A DNA stretch of 48,380 nt from Deltaproteobacteria bacterium SM23_61. GTDB taxonomy: Bacteria > Desulfobacterota > SM23-61. Positions within the stretch are counted from its first letter, which is position 1; every line of letters starts with the position of its first letter. Under the pieces are notes generated by a model, which worked only from the letters and a program-made list of their open reading frames with translations, did no database searches and was not told the origin of the DNA. The stretch spans positions 1 to 48,380 of the forward strand of contig LJUR01000007.1 in assembly GCA_001304105.1 (NCBI GenBank), written 5' to 3'. Of this stretch, positions 8,172 through 17,006 are shown in pieces. The translations under genes were made by a program, and so were the position numbers.

Positions 8172-10832
8172 ATGGGCAAAGAAGAAAAGATGGTAACGCT
8201 GACCATTGACGGGGTTCAGGTTTCTGTTCCCCCGGGAACCATGATCCTGGATGCCGCGGCCAAAGCGGGGATCAAGATCCCCACCCTCTGCAATAATAAG
8301 CGGCTCCTTCCCTTCGGGGCCTGCCGCATGTGCGTCGTCCAGCAGAAAGGGCGCCGGGGTTTCCTCATGGCCTGTTTCAACCCCGTCCGCAACGGGATGG
8401 AGATCCTCGCCAATACCCCGGAGATCATCAAAGCCCGCCGGATCCAGCTCCAGCTCATCCTTATTTCCCACCCCCTGGACTGCCCGGTGTGCGATGCGGG
8501 GGGCCATTGCGATCTGCAGAACCTGGTCTACGAGTACGGGGTGGCGGACAATCCCTTCGAGGGACCCAAGGCCGACCTTCCCGTGGATTACCTCTCGCCC
8601 TTCATCGAACGGAACTTGAACCGCTGCATCCTCTGCGGCATGTGCGTTCGGATTTGCAACGAAGTGGTGGGAGCCAACGAGCTTTCTTTCGTCGGCCGCG
8701 GCTGCACAACCAAGGTCACCACGGATTTTGACCGTCCTCTGAACTGCGAATTCTGCGGCCAATGCATCTCCGTTTGCCCGGTGGGCGCGCTGAACGACCG
8801 GATTTTCCTGCACAAGGCCCGGGTCTGGGACCTCAAGGAAACCCGCACGGTATGCGCCTACTGCGGAGTCGGTTGCACCCTGCTCCTGGGGACGAAAGAC
8901 GACCGGGTGATGCGTGTCCGGGCCGATGAGGACCTGGGATTGAACCAAGGAAATCTTTGTGTGAAAGGGCGCTTCGGCTGGGAGTACATCCATAGCCCGA
9001 AACGTCTCCTCTCCCCTCTCATCCGCAAAAACGGAGAGCTGGTCCGGGCCTCCTGGGAGGAAGCGTTGTCTTTCGCGGCCCGCCGGTTGATGGAGATCGG
9101 GCAAGAAAGGGGAGGACCCGCCCTCGCCGCGCTGGCCTCCCCGAGGCTCACCAATGAAGAGCTCTACCTCTTCCAGAAACTCTGCCGGGGGGTCCTGGGA
9201 ACGAACCACATCGACCATGCCGGGGGCTATAGTTATGGGGCCCACCTGGCCTTGCGGGAATCCCTGGGGTACGCGGCCTCCACCAATTCCATCAACGAGA
9301 TCCGCAAGGCCGATGTCATCCTCGCCCTGCGCTCCGACCTCTCGGAGACCCACCCGGTGATCAAATCCGAAGTGGTTCTGGCGGTGAAGCGCTGGAAGGC
9401 CAAGCTGATCACCGTGAACCCGCGCAACATCCCCCTCAATAAATTTTCCGCCCTGAGCCTTCAGGTCAGACCGGGAAGCGAAGGTTCCCTGGTCAACGGC
9501 CTGCTGGCTGAAATTCTGAGACAAGGGCTCGTCCAGGAAGAGTTCATTCAGGCCCGCACCGAAGGGATGGAGGCCCTGAAGAAGGCTCTGGAACCGATCA
9601 CCCCCCAGACCACAGAGGAGAAGACCGGGATCCCTGCGGAGAAACTGGCCGAAGCGGCCCGTGTGTTTGCCAAGGCCCCCCGCGGGGTCATCCTGATCTC
9701 CACCGGACAGAATTCGGGGCCGGTAGACCCGGTGCTGGCCCGGGCGGCAGCCAACCTGGCGCTTCTCACCGGGAAGATCGGAAAGGAAAGCTGCGGAATC
9801 TTCGTGCTGGGAGAAAAGAGCAATTCCCAGGGCGCGCTGGACATGGGCGTGGCCCCGGGCCTTCTCCCGGGCTATTCCGATATGGCGGATGCCGCCGCGC
9901 GGTCCCGCTTCGCAAAAGCCTGGGAGCTGACACTGCCCGATCACCAGGGCATGGGGGCCCTGGCCATTCTTCAGGAAATCGAAGAGGGGAAGATCCAGGG
10001 GCTCTACCTGGCCGGCGAAAACCCCGCGGGTACCTATCCGGATTTGGAGCGGACCCAGAAAGCCCTGGCATCCCTGGATTGCCTGGTGGTTCAGGACTGC
10101 TTTCTGACCGAAACCGCCTCCCTGGCCCACGTGGTGCTCCCGGCGGTGACCTTCGCCGAAAAAGAAGGAACTTTCACCAACGCGGACCGAAGGGTTCAGC
10201 GAGTCCGGGCCGCTCTGCGTCCCCCGGGAGAAGCTCGGCCCGACCTGGACATTTTCCAGAGTCTGGCGCGGGAGATGGGGGCCCCCTGGGGGCCCGCCAC
10301 GGCTCGGGAGGTGAACGACGAAATGCGAACGCTGGTTCCCCTTTACGGAGGAATCGATTATGCCCGTCTGGATTCAGAGGAATTTCCGGCGGGAATTCAA
10401 TGGCCCTGCCCGACCCCCGATCATGCCGGAACGCCCTTGCTGTACGCGGACGAATTCCCTCGGGGGAAGGCCCGGTTGATTTTCGCGGATCATCAAGAGG
10501 AGCCCGGTAGAATGGATTCTTCCTTTGTCCTGGCCACCGGACCCACCCTGTTTCACTCCGGCTCTCTTTCTCTCCACAGTCCGGGGCTGGCCCGCCTGCA
10601 GGGAGAAGGGTTCGCCCTGATTCATCCTGACGATGCCAGCCGGCTCGGCTTGCTCGAAGGACAGAGAGTGGTTCTGGAATCGGCGCGGGGAAAGGTGGCA
10701 GTGAGAGTCTCCATCTCCCCCCGAACCGCCCCCGGGGTCTTCTTCATTCCCTCCCATTTCCCAGAAAACGGCGGAAACCGGCTCACCGGATGGGATCTGA
10801 AAACGACCCGGGTCAAATTGGAGAAAGGATAG
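8172..10832 (+). CDS. nuoG: NADH-quinone oxidoreductase subunit G
   Basis: 75-kDa-type subunit, 886 residues. Order: an N-terminal [2Fe-2S] domain (LCNNKRLLPFGACRMC and following Cys), a His-ligated [4Fe-4S] (HPLDCPVCDAGGHC), two ferredoxin clusters (CILCGMCVRIC and CEFCGQCISVCP), the N7-type cluster CAYCGVGC with a distal Cys in NLCVKG, then a molybdopterin-oxidoreductase-like region and a C-terminal MoCo-binding-like beta domain. At the position of the formate dehydrogenase Sec/Cys there is Ser354 (HAGGYSYG), so formate oxidation is unlikely; it acts as the electron wire. It starts 95 bases after nuoF behind GAGG. Confidence 0.93.
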   Translation: MGKEEKMVTLTIDGVQVSVPPGTMILDAAAKAGIKIPTLCNNKRLLPFGACRMCVVQQKGRRGFLMACFNPVRNGMEILANTPEIIKARRIQLQLILISHPLDCPVCDAGGHCDLQNLVYEYGVADNPFEGPKADLPVDYLSPFIERNLNRCILCGMCVRICNEVVGANELSFVGRGCTTKVTTDFDRPLNCEFCGQCISVCPVGALNDRIFLHKARVWDLKETRTVCAYCGVGCTLLLGTKDDRVMRVRADEDLGLNQGNLCVKGRFGWEYIHSPKRLLSPLIRKNGELVRASWEEALSFAARRLMEIGQERGGPALAALASPRLTNEELYLFQKLCRGVLGTNHIDHAGGYSYGAHLALRESLGYAASTNSINEIRKADVILALRSDLSETHPVIKSEVVLAVKRWKAKLITVNPRNIPLNKFSALSLQVRPGSEGSLVNGLLAEILRQGLVQEEFIQARTEGMEALKKALEPITPQTTEEKTGIPAEKLAEAARVFAKAPRGVILISTGQNSGPVDPVLARAAANLALLTGKIGKESCGIFVLGEKSNSQGALDMGVAPGLLPGYSDMADAAARSRFAKAWELTLPDHQGMGALAILQEIEEGKIQGLYLAGENPAGTYPDLERTQKALASLDCLVVQDCFLTETASLAHVVLPAVTFAEKEGTFTNADRRVQRVRAALRPPGEARPDLDIFQSLAREMGAPWGPATAREVNDEMRTLVPLYGGIDYARLDSEEFPAGIQWPCPTPDHAGTPLLYADEFPRGKARLIFADHQEEPGRMDSSFVLATGPTLFHSGSLSLHSPGLARLQGEGFALIHPDDASRLGLLEGQRVVLESARGKVAVRVSISPRTAPGVFFIPSHFPENGGNRLTGWDLKTTRVKLEKG

Positions 10833-10858
10833 TCTCCCCTGAGGAAAGAGGAAGAGGT

Positions 10859-11845
10859 ATGCTTATTTATTTTTTGATTTCACTGGTGAAGGTTTTGATC
10901 GTCTTTACCGTCATGCTTCTCATCGTGGCCTATATGACCCTCATGGAAAGAAAGGTCCTGGGTCACATGCAGGTCCGTTTCGGCCCCAACCGGGTCGGGC
11001 CTTTCGGCCTGCTCCAGCCCGTGGCCGACGGGATCAAGCTCTTCTTCAAAGAGGATATCATCGTCCCCCATGCCAACCGGATCATCTACACCCTGGCCCC
11101 CGCGGTCATCGTGGTCACCGCCCTGGTCAGTTACGCAGTCATCCCCTTCGGGGACACCATCCGGATCATGGGTCAGAGCATCGATTTGGTGGTGGCCGAT
11201 GTGAACGTGGGGCTTCTCTACCTCTTCGCGATCTCCTCCCTCGGGGTGTACGGGGTGGTCATGGGGGGTTGGGCCTCGAACAACAAATACTCCCTCCTCG
11301 GGGCCATCCGTTCTTCGGCCCAGATGATCAGCTACGAAATCTCCCTCGGCCTTTCCATCGTAGGAGTCCTGATGATCGCCGGGTCTCTCTCCCTCACCAG
11401 GATCGTGGAGGCCCAGTCTCCGGTCTGGTTCATCCTCTACCAGCCCCTGGGGTTCATCATCTACCTGATCTCCGCCGTGGCCGAGTGCAGCCGGACCCCC
11501 TTCGACCTGACCGAATGCGAGAACGAGCTTGTGGCCGGTTACCAGACCGAGTACAGCTCCATGAAGTTCGGCCTGTACTACCTGGCCGAATACGCCCATA
11601 TTCTGGTGGTGAGCTCCCTGGCCGTATCTCTCTTCTTCGGGGGATGGCAGGGACCTTTTCTGCCCCCGGTGGTCTGGTTCTTGATCAAGGTCTTCGTCTT
11701 CATCTTTTTCTTCATCTGGGTCCGGGCCACTTTCCCCCGCTTCCGGTATGACCAGCTCATGAAATTCGGATGGAAGGTCCTCTTTCCCCTGTCCCTGGTG
11801 AATATCCTGCTCACCGCCGTGGGCGTGATTTTCTTCTCCAAATAG
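10859..11845 (+). CDS. nuoH: NADH-quinone oxidoreductase subunit H
   Basis: Membrane subunit linking the quinone chamber to the pump arm; 328 residues with about eight hydrophobic helices. The conserved cytoplasmic-side segment [20 protein letters not shown] and the loops rich in acidic residues ([18 protein letters not shown]) are intact. The ATG at 10859 follows AGGAAGAGG and gives the normal N-terminus; the frame runs 23 codons further upstream, overlapping nuoG, but that part is not conserved. Confidence 0.95.
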   Translation: MLIYFLISLVKVLIVFTVMLLIVAYMTLMERKVLGHMQVRFGPNRVGPFGLLQPVADGIKLFFKEDIIVPHANRIIYTLAPAVIVVTALVSYAVIPFGDTIRIMGQSIDLVVADVNVGLLYLFAISSLGVYGVVMGGWASNNKYSLLGAIRSSAQMISYEISLGLSIVGVLMIAGSLSLTRIVEAQSPVWFILYQPLGFIIYLISAVAECSRTPFDLTECENELVAGYQTEYSSMKFGLYYLAEYAHILVVSSLAVSLFFGGWQGPFLPPVVWFLIKVFVFIFFFIWVRATFPRFRYDQLMKFGWKVLFPLSLVNILLTAVGVIFFSK

Positions 11846-11875
11846 AGGGGGGAGGAATCTTTTGCGAGGAGCCCT

Positions 11876-12286
11876 ATGATACTTCCGCTGCTGAAAGGAT
11901 TGCAATTAACCTTCCGGACCTTCTTCACCCGGCCCATCACCATCCAGTACCCCGAGGAGAAGATGGTCATGCACCCCCGGTTCCGGGGGCTGCACCAGTT
12001 GGCCCGGGACCCGGAGGGAAAGATTCTGTGCGTGGCCTGTGAACTGTGCGCCGCCGTGTGCCCGGCCAATTGCATCCGGGTGGAGCCGGGGGAAGGTCCC
12101 ACCCACCGGCGGTTCCCCAAGGTCTACGAAATCGACCTGGGGCGGTGTATTTTCTGCGGTTTCTGCCAGGAAGCCTGCCCGTATGGCGCAATCCTCCTGC
12201 AGGGCAACTTTGAGATCGCCAACTACACCCGGAAAGACCTGATTTACAACCGGGACCAACTCATCCATGCATACGACCCGAAATAG
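11876..12286 (+). CDS. nuoI: NADH-quinone oxidoreductase subunit I
   Basis: Carries clusters N6a and N6b, which pass electrons from NuoG to NuoB. It has 136 residues with two full C-x2-C-x2-C-x3-CP motifs: CVACELCAAVCP and CIFCGFCQEACP. The N-terminal amphipathic part (LKGLQLTFRTFF) is the membrane-surface helix of the family. GCGAGGAG lies before ATG 11876, 30 bases after nuoH. Confidence 0.95.
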   Translation: MILPLLKGLQLTFRTFFTRPITIQYPEEKMVMHPRFRGLHQLARDPEGKILCVACELCAAVCPANCIRVEPGEGPTHRRFPKVYEIDLGRCIFCGFCQEACPYGAILLQGNFEIANYTRKDLIYNRDQLIHAYDPK

Positions 12287-12300
12287 GGAGGCCCGACCTC

Positions 12301-12813
12301 ATGCTTGAGACTGTCCTCTTCGTCATCCTGGCGGTATTCGCCGTGGGGACCGCTGTCCTGGTCATCATCCAACGCAATCCCGTCGCCAGTGCCATTTTTC
12401 TCATCCTGACTTTTTTCTCCCTGGCCGGAATCTACCTCCTGCTTCAAGCGGAGTTCATCGCCGTCGTCCAGGTCATCGTTTACGCCGGGGCCATCATGGT
12501 CCTCTTCCTCTTCGTGATCATGCTTCTGAACCTGGAAAAGGAAAAGCGGCTCGTGGCCCGCAGCTGGCTGATGAAGACGGTGGGAGCCTTTCTGGGCGTG
12601 GCCCTCCTGATCCAGATCGGAATGGTCTTCCGGCAGGCCCTTCTGGAGGGAACTCCGGGGCAGTTCCCCCCGGAAAAGGTGGCCGCCCTGGGAAATACCC
12701 AGGTGGTGGCCCGGCTTCTCTTTACCGATTTTCTACTTCCCTTCGAGATCACCTCGGTGCTGCTCCTGGTGGCCATCATCGGGGCGATCCTTCTGGCCAA
12801 ACGCCAAATCTAG
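12301..12813 (+). CDS. nuoJ: NADH-quinone oxidoreductase subunit J
   Basis: Membrane subunit of 170 residues with five hydrophobic segments. The conserved TM3 region ([20 protein letters not shown]) holds the pi-bulge helix that gates the E channel in complex I structures. It has AGGGAGG nine bases before ATG and a 14-base spacer after nuoI. The C-terminus ([10 protein letters not shown]) is family-like. Confidence 0.94.
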   Translation: MLETVLFVILAVFAVGTAVLVIIQRNPVASAIFLILTFFSLAGIYLLLQAEFIAVVQVIVYAGAIMVLFLFVIMLLNLEKEKRLVARSWLMKTVGAFLGVALLIQIGMVFRQALLEGTPGQFPPEKVAALGNTQVVARLLFTDFLLPFEITSVLLLVAIIGAILLAKRQI

Positions 12814-12826
12814 CGAAGGAGCAGAA

Positions 12827-13129
12827 ATGGTCTCTCTTTCCAGCTACCTGATCCTCAGCGCGATTCTCTTCAGCATCGGCGTGGTGGGTTTCCTGCTGCG
12901 GCGCAACACCATCGTGATCTTCATGTCCGTCGAGCTCATGCTCAACGCGGCCAACCTGGCCTTCGTGGCCTTCTCCCGTTTCCTGAACTCCATGGACGGC
13001 CAGGTCATCGTGGTCTTCGTCATGTCGGTCGCCGCGGCGGAGGCGGCGGTGGGCCTGGCCATCATCATGGCCATGTACCGCACCCAAAAGACGGTCAACG
13101 CGGACGAGATGAATTTGATGAAATGGTAA
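12827..13129 (+). CDS. nuoK: NADH-quinone oxidoreductase subunit K
   Basis: Mrp-like small membrane subunit, exactly 100 residues, with three helices. The two intramembrane glutamates needed for proton transfer are present in [14 protein letters not shown] and in [12 protein letters not shown]. It has GAAGGAG before ATG 12827, 13 bases after nuoJ. It is followed by a 169-bp repeat-filled spacer before nuoL. Confidence 0.95.
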   Translation: MVSLSSYLILSAILFSIGVVGFLLRRNTIVIFMSVELMLNAANLAFVAFSRFLNSMDGQVIVVFVMSVAAAEAAVGLAIIMAMYRTQKTVNADEMNLMKW

Positions 13130-13136
13130 CGCACGT

Positions 13137-13266
13137 GAATCGTTAATCGTTATACGGTATACGTTATTCGTTACTCGTTACTCTTTACTCTTTACTCGTT
13201 GCTGGTTCTTGGTTCCTGGTTTCCTGTTTTGCCGAATAACGTATAACGAATAACCAGTAACGAATC
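13137..13266. repeat. CGTTA-word inverted repeat between nuoK and nuoL
   Basis: The left arm (13137-13200) iterates degenerate words of the type CGTTATTCGTTACTCGTTAC, becoming CTTTACTCTTTACTC. A middle block (13203-13227) iterates GGTTCTT/GGTTCCT. The right arm (13232-13266) is CGAATAACGTATAACGAATA followed by ACCAGTAACGAATC, the complement of the left words. A fragment of the same family is at 21100-21132. Confidence 0.8.
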
Positions 13267-13298
13267 AAAAAAGATTCTTACTCCAAGGAGATTGGATA

Positions 13299-15215
13299 AT
13301 GTTGGACTATGTGGGTTTGATCCCTTTGTTCCCGGCTATCGGGTTCGCCGTGAATCTCCTCTTCGGGAGGCGGATGTCCAAGAGCGCGGTGGGTTTCATC
13401 GCCTGCGCGGCCATCGGGCTCTCTTTCCTCGTTTCCCTCCTGGTCTTCGCCGCTCTCCTGAAGCTTCCTGCGGGCGCCCGCTCGGTGGAAATAATCATTT
13501 ACCCCTGGATCCTTTCCGGTGAATTCCAGGCCCACATCGCCTTCCTGGTCGACCCCCTGTCCTTGGTCATGATGCTGGCGGTTTCCGGGGTCTCCTTCAT
13601 TATCCATATTTATTCCGTGGGTTACATGCATGACGATCGCGACTTCGCCCGGTATTTCACCTACCTCAACCTCTTCGTCTTCTTCATGCTCACCCTGGTG
13701 GCGGCCAACAACTTCCTCCTCCTGTTCGTGGGATGGGAAGGCGTGGGACTCTGCTCCTATTTCCTCATCGGGTTCTGGTATGAGAAGAAATCAGCCTCGG
13801 ACGCCGGCAAGAAGGCCTTTATCGTCAACCGGATCGGGGATTTCGGTTTTCTCGTGGCGATTTTCCTGATCTTCGTGACCTTCGGGACCGTGGATTTCAC
13901 CCAGGTCTTCGCTGCGGCTCCCGGAAAGCTGGAAGCGGGGAGCACCCTGGTTACCCTGATTACCCTCCTTCTCTTCATGGGGGCTACCGGGAAATCGGCC
14001 CAGATCCCCCTCTACACCTGGCTTCCCGACGCCATGGAAGGGCCCACTCCGGTCAGCGCGCTGATCCACGCCGCCACCATGGTGACCGCCGGCGTGTACA
14101 TGGTGGCCCGGTGCAATGTTCTTTTCCTGCTGGCCCCCACCTCGATCCTGATCGTGGCCATCATCGGGGCGGCCACGGCCATCTTTGCCGCCTCCATCGG
14201 GCTGGCCCAGAATGACATCAAGCGGGTCCTGGCCTATTCCACCATCAGCCAGCTGGGGTACATGTTCCTGGCCTGCGGGGTGGGGGCCTTCACCGCCGGG
14301 ATTTTTCACCTCGTGACCCACGCCTTTTTCAAGGCCCTCCTCTTTCTGGGGGCGGGCAGCGTGATGCATTCCTTGGCCGGAGAGCTGGACATGCGCAAGA
14401 TGGGCGCCCTCAAGCCCCACATGCCCCGCACCTACTGGACCTTCCTCATCGGCACCCTGGCCATCGCCGGGATCTTTCCCTTTGCCGGCTTCTTCTCCAA
14501 GGATGAGATCCTCTGGAAGGCCCTGACCCAGGGCGGCCTGGTCTTCTGGCTCATCGGTGCGGTCGCCGCCTTCATGACCGCCACCTATATGTTCCGAGCT
14601 GTCTTCATGACCTTTCACGGAAGCTCCCGGGTGGATTCCCATGTGGCCCATCACCTCCATGAGTCCCCCGGGATGATGACCGTTCCCCTGCTCGTCTTGG
14701 CTTTCCTCTCCTTGGTGGGGGGCTTCGTCGGCTTCCCCATCGTGGAAGGCTGGAACAAGTTCGGCGAATTCCTGGCCCCGGTCTTCTCCCAGCGCGCTCC
14801 TGCCGAAGCGGTCCACCACGCGGTCAGCTTCGAGGTGGCCATGATGCTGGTCTCCATGGCCATCGCTGGCCTGGGGATTCTTCTGGCCTACAGGATGTAC
14901 ATTCAGAATCCCCGGCTCCCGGATCAGATGGCCGAGCGTTACCCTGCGCCTTATTCCCTGATTGCCAACAAATACTGGGTGGACGAGATTTACGACTGGG
15001 TCTTTGTCGGGCCCCTGATCCGGTTTTCCGTCTTTCTCTGGAGAATCATTGACGATGTCCTGGTGGACGGCACGGTCAATGGCGTGGCCGCCGTGGCCCG
15101 GGGCGGCAGCGAGGTTTTCAAGCGGCTGCAGACGGGTAACATCCAGGGTTACGCCCTTTCCATCCTGGTGGGAGTGGTAATCCTGGTCGGGTATCTTCTA
15201 GTAAACAGCAAATAA
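13299..15215 (+). CDS. nuoL: NADH-quinone oxidoreductase subunit L
   Basis: Antiporter-like proton-pumping subunit at the distal end of the membrane arm; 638 residues, about 16 helices. It shows the key Glu in FVGWEGVGLCSYFLIGFW and the key Lys in GKSAQIPLYTWLPDAMEGP, followed by SALIHAATMVTAGVYM. The C-terminal lateral helix and last TM (from about residue 530) are present, as expected for NuoL and not for Mrp antiporter subunits. It has AAGGAG eight bases before ATG. Confidence 0.95.
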   Translation: MLDYVGLIPLFPAIGFAVNLLFGRRMSKSAVGFIACAAIGLSFLVSLLVFAALLKLPAGARSVEIIIYPWILSGEFQAHIAFLVDPLSLVMMLAVSGVSFIIHIYSVGYMHDDRDFARYFTYLNLFVFFMLTLVAANNFLLLFVGWEGVGLCSYFLIGFWYEKKSASDAGKKAFIVNRIGDFGFLVAIFLIFVTFGTVDFTQVFAAAPGKLEAGSTLVTLITLLLFMGATGKSAQIPLYTWLPDAMEGPTPVSALIHAATMVTAGVYMVARCNVLFLLAPTSILIVAIIGAATAIFAASIGLAQNDIKRVLAYSTISQLGYMFLACGVGAFTAGIFHLVTHAFFKALLFLGAGSVMHSLAGELDMRKMGALKPHMPRTYWTFLIGTLAIAGIFPFAGFFSKDEILWKALTQGGLVFWLIGAVAAFMTATYMFRAVFMTFHGSSRVDSHVAHHLHESPGMMTVPLLVLAFLSLVGGFVGFPIVEGWNKFGEFLAPVFSQRAPAEAVHHAVSFEVAMMLVSMAIAGLGILLAYRMYIQNPRLPDQMAERYPAPYSLIANKYWVDEIYDWVFVGPLIRFSVFLWRIIDDVLVDGTVNGVAAVARGGSEVFKRLQTGNIQGYALSILVGVVILVGYLLVNSK

Positions 15216-15302
15216 GCTTTCAGCTATCAGCGTAGGGGCGATTCATGAATCGCCCCTACTGAAAGACCGCTGAAAGCTGAATGCTGACAGCTGATCGCTC
15301 TT
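15216..15302. repeat. GCTGA-word repeat interrupted by a palindrome, between nuoL and nuoM
   Basis: The left piece GCTTTCAGCTATCAGC (15216-15231) and the right piece (15260-15302: GAAAGACCGCTGAAAGCTGA, then ATGCTGACAGCTGATCGC) belong to the same word family as 8077-8161. The 28-bp palindrome at 15232-15259 sits between them. Confidence 0.8.
15232..15259. repeat. 28-bp perfect palindrome, copy 1
   Basis: Half-site GTAGGGGCGATTCA followed directly by its exact reverse complement. A second copy at 47109-47136 has the half-site GTAGGGGCAATTCA, so the single difference is matched on both arms. The behaviour is that of a REP/MITE-like mobile palindrome. Confidence 0.9.
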
Positions 15303-15320
15303 TTGGAAGGAGTCGTTTTC

Positions 15321-16895
15321 ATGAGCAGCCTGGCAGGCATTCCCCTTCTGACTCTCATTACCTTCTTCCCCATGGCGGGAGTCGTGGTCCTCCTCTTTCT
15401 GGACAAGGAGAAGAAGGAAACGATCCGCCGGGTCACCCTCGGGGTGGCCCTGCTGGAGTTTCTCTTCTCCCTTCCCCTCTTCTTCCACTTCCGGCTGGAC
15501 ACGGCGGCCATGCAGTTCGTGGAGAAGGTGCCCTGGATTCCGGAATACGGGATCACCTACTACGTGGGGATCGACGGGATCAGCCTGTTTCTGGTCCTGC
15601 TCACCACCTTTCTTACCTTCATCTCGGTCATGGCCTGCTGGAACGACATTCAGGACAAGGTGAAAGAGTTCATGATCTGTCTCCTTTTCCTGGAGACGGG
15701 GATGATCGGAGTCTTCGTTTCCCTGGATCTTTTCCTCTTCTACGTTTTCTGGGAAGTCATGCTCATCCCCATGTACCTTCTCATCGGGGTCTGGGGCAAT
15801 CCCAAGCGCCGCATCTATGCTGCGGTCAAGTTCTTCATCTATACCATGGTGGGAAGCGTCCTCATGCTGGTGGCCATCCTGGTTCTCTACTTCCACAACG
15901 GGGCGGTCACCGGCAACTACACCTTTGACCTGTTGCAGCTCTACAACCTTCAGGTGGCCCGGGACATTCAGGTCTGGCTCTTCCTCGCTTTCGGCCTGGC
16001 CTTCGCCATCAAGGTTCCCATGTTCCCCTTCCACACCTGGCTGCCCGACGCCCACACCGAGGCTCCCACCGTGGGATCCGTGCTCCTGGCCGCGGTCCTT
16101 CTGAAGATGGGAACCTATGGATTCCTGCGCTTCAGCATTCCCCTCTTCCCCCAGGCCTCCATTCAGCTGGTTCCCCTGATCTCGGTCCTGGCCCTCATCG
16201 GAATCGTTTACGGGGCCCTGGTCTGCCTGGTTCAAAAGGACCTGAAGCGCCTGATTGCCTTTTCCTCCGTCTCCCACCTGGGTTTTGTCATGCTGGGCAT
16301 CTTTGCCCTGAACGCTCAAGGCGTCGAGGGAGGGATTCTGCAGATGATCAACCACGGCTTTTCCACCGGGGCCCTCTTCCTGCTGGTAGGGATGATCTAT
16401 GAACGCCGGCACACCCGGATGATCGAGGATTTCGGCGGGCTGTGGAAACAGATGCCCGTCTTCGCCGCTTTCTTCATGGTGGTGACCCTGTCTTCCATCG
16501 GCCTGCCCGGGCTGAACGGGTTCGTGGGCGAGTTTCTGATCCTGGTGGGGACCTTCAAAGCCAACGGACTTTACGCGGTGATCGGCGCCACGGGGGTCAT
16601 CCTGGCCGCGGCCTACATGCTCTGGATGTTCCAGCGGGTCATGTTCGGAGAATTGACCAAGGCGGAGAACCGGGTTCTTAAGGATCTCTCCAAACGGGAA
16701 ATTCTCGTCCTTTCCTGCGCGACCCTTTTCATCTTCTGGATCGGGGTCTATCCCCAGACCTTCCTTAGCCGGATGGAACCCACGGTCAAGGCCTACCTGG
16801 TCCAGGTTCAGCACAAATACCAGGCGGGTATCCAGCTCCAGGAAGGGGAAAAGATCCGGGTGGCCCAGGCGGATTCATGGCCGGACAAAAAATAA
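15321..16895 (+). CDS. nuoM: NADH-quinone oxidoreductase subunit M
   Basis: Second antiporter-like pump subunit, 524 residues and about 14 helices. The key Glu is in [17 protein letters not shown] and the channel Lys in [27 protein letters not shown] and [14 protein letters not shown] follow as in the family. ATG 15321 has GGAAGGAG eight bases upstream; a TTG six codons earlier is also in frame but overlaps that site. Confidence 0.95.
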   Translation: MSSLAGIPLLTLITFFPMAGVVVLLFLDKEKKETIRRVTLGVALLEFLFSLPLFFHFRLDTAAMQFVEKVPWIPEYGITYYVGIDGISLFLVLLTTFLTFISVMACWNDIQDKVKEFMICLLFLETGMIGVFVSLDLFLFYVFWEVMLIPMYLLIGVWGNPKRRIYAAVKFFIYTMVGSVLMLVAILVLYFHNGAVTGNYTFDLLQLYNLQVARDIQVWLFLAFGLAFAIKVPMFPFHTWLPDAHTEAPTVGSVLLAAVLLKMGTYGFLRFSIPLFPQASIQLVPLISVLALIGIVYGALVCLVQKDLKRLIAFSSVSHLGFVMLGIFALNAQGVEGGILQMINHGFSTGALFLLVGMIYERRHTRMIEDFGGLWKQMPVFAAFFMVVTLSSIGLPGLNGFVGEFLILVGTFKANGLYAVIGATGVILAAAYMLWMFQRVMFGELTKAENRVLKDLSKREILVLSCATLFIFWIGVYPQTFLSRMEPTVKAYLVQVQHKYQAGIQLQEGEKIRVAQADSWPDKK

Positions 16896-16912
16896 TGATT
16901 GGATCGAAAAAT

Positions 16913-16985
16913 AAAGAGAAATTTCTCTTTTCTGGGGGTTTTCGTTTTTAACCCTATGCTCTATGCCTTTTGCTCTTTGCTCATT
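16913..16985. repeat. Palindrome plus CTATG-word repeat between nuoM and nuoN
   Basis: An 18-bp perfect palindrome (half AAAGAGAAA) lies at 16913-16930. It is followed at 16952-16985 by iterated words CCTATGCTCTATGCC and TTTTGCTCTTTGCTC. Related words are seen at 21022-21047, 46396-46420 and 47136-47180. Confidence 0.7.
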
Positions 16986-17006
16986 TTTACCCGGAGGAAA
17001 TAGAGA

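Noticed and set aside
8088-10130. 680-codon open frame antisense to nuoG
   Set aside because: Shadow frame produced by high GC and codon bias; nuoG is unambiguous and the antisense product has no family pattern.
8172-10832. Formate dehydrogenase instead of NuoG
   Set aside because: The catalytic Sec/Cys site is Ser, and the gene sits between nuoF and nuoH with NuoG-type N-terminal clusters.
5033-10832. [FeFe]-hydrogenase operon (HydABC)
   Set aside because: No H-cluster motifs were seen in any protein; the large subunit is NuoG-like and the remaining nuo genes follow directly.
13137-13266. CRISPR array
   Set aside because: Words are 8-10 bases, degenerate and without regular spacers; no cas genes nearby.
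15243-16814. 523-codon open frame antisense to nuoM
   Set aside because: Composition (Gly, His, Glu, Asp rich) is that of a reversed membrane-protein gene.
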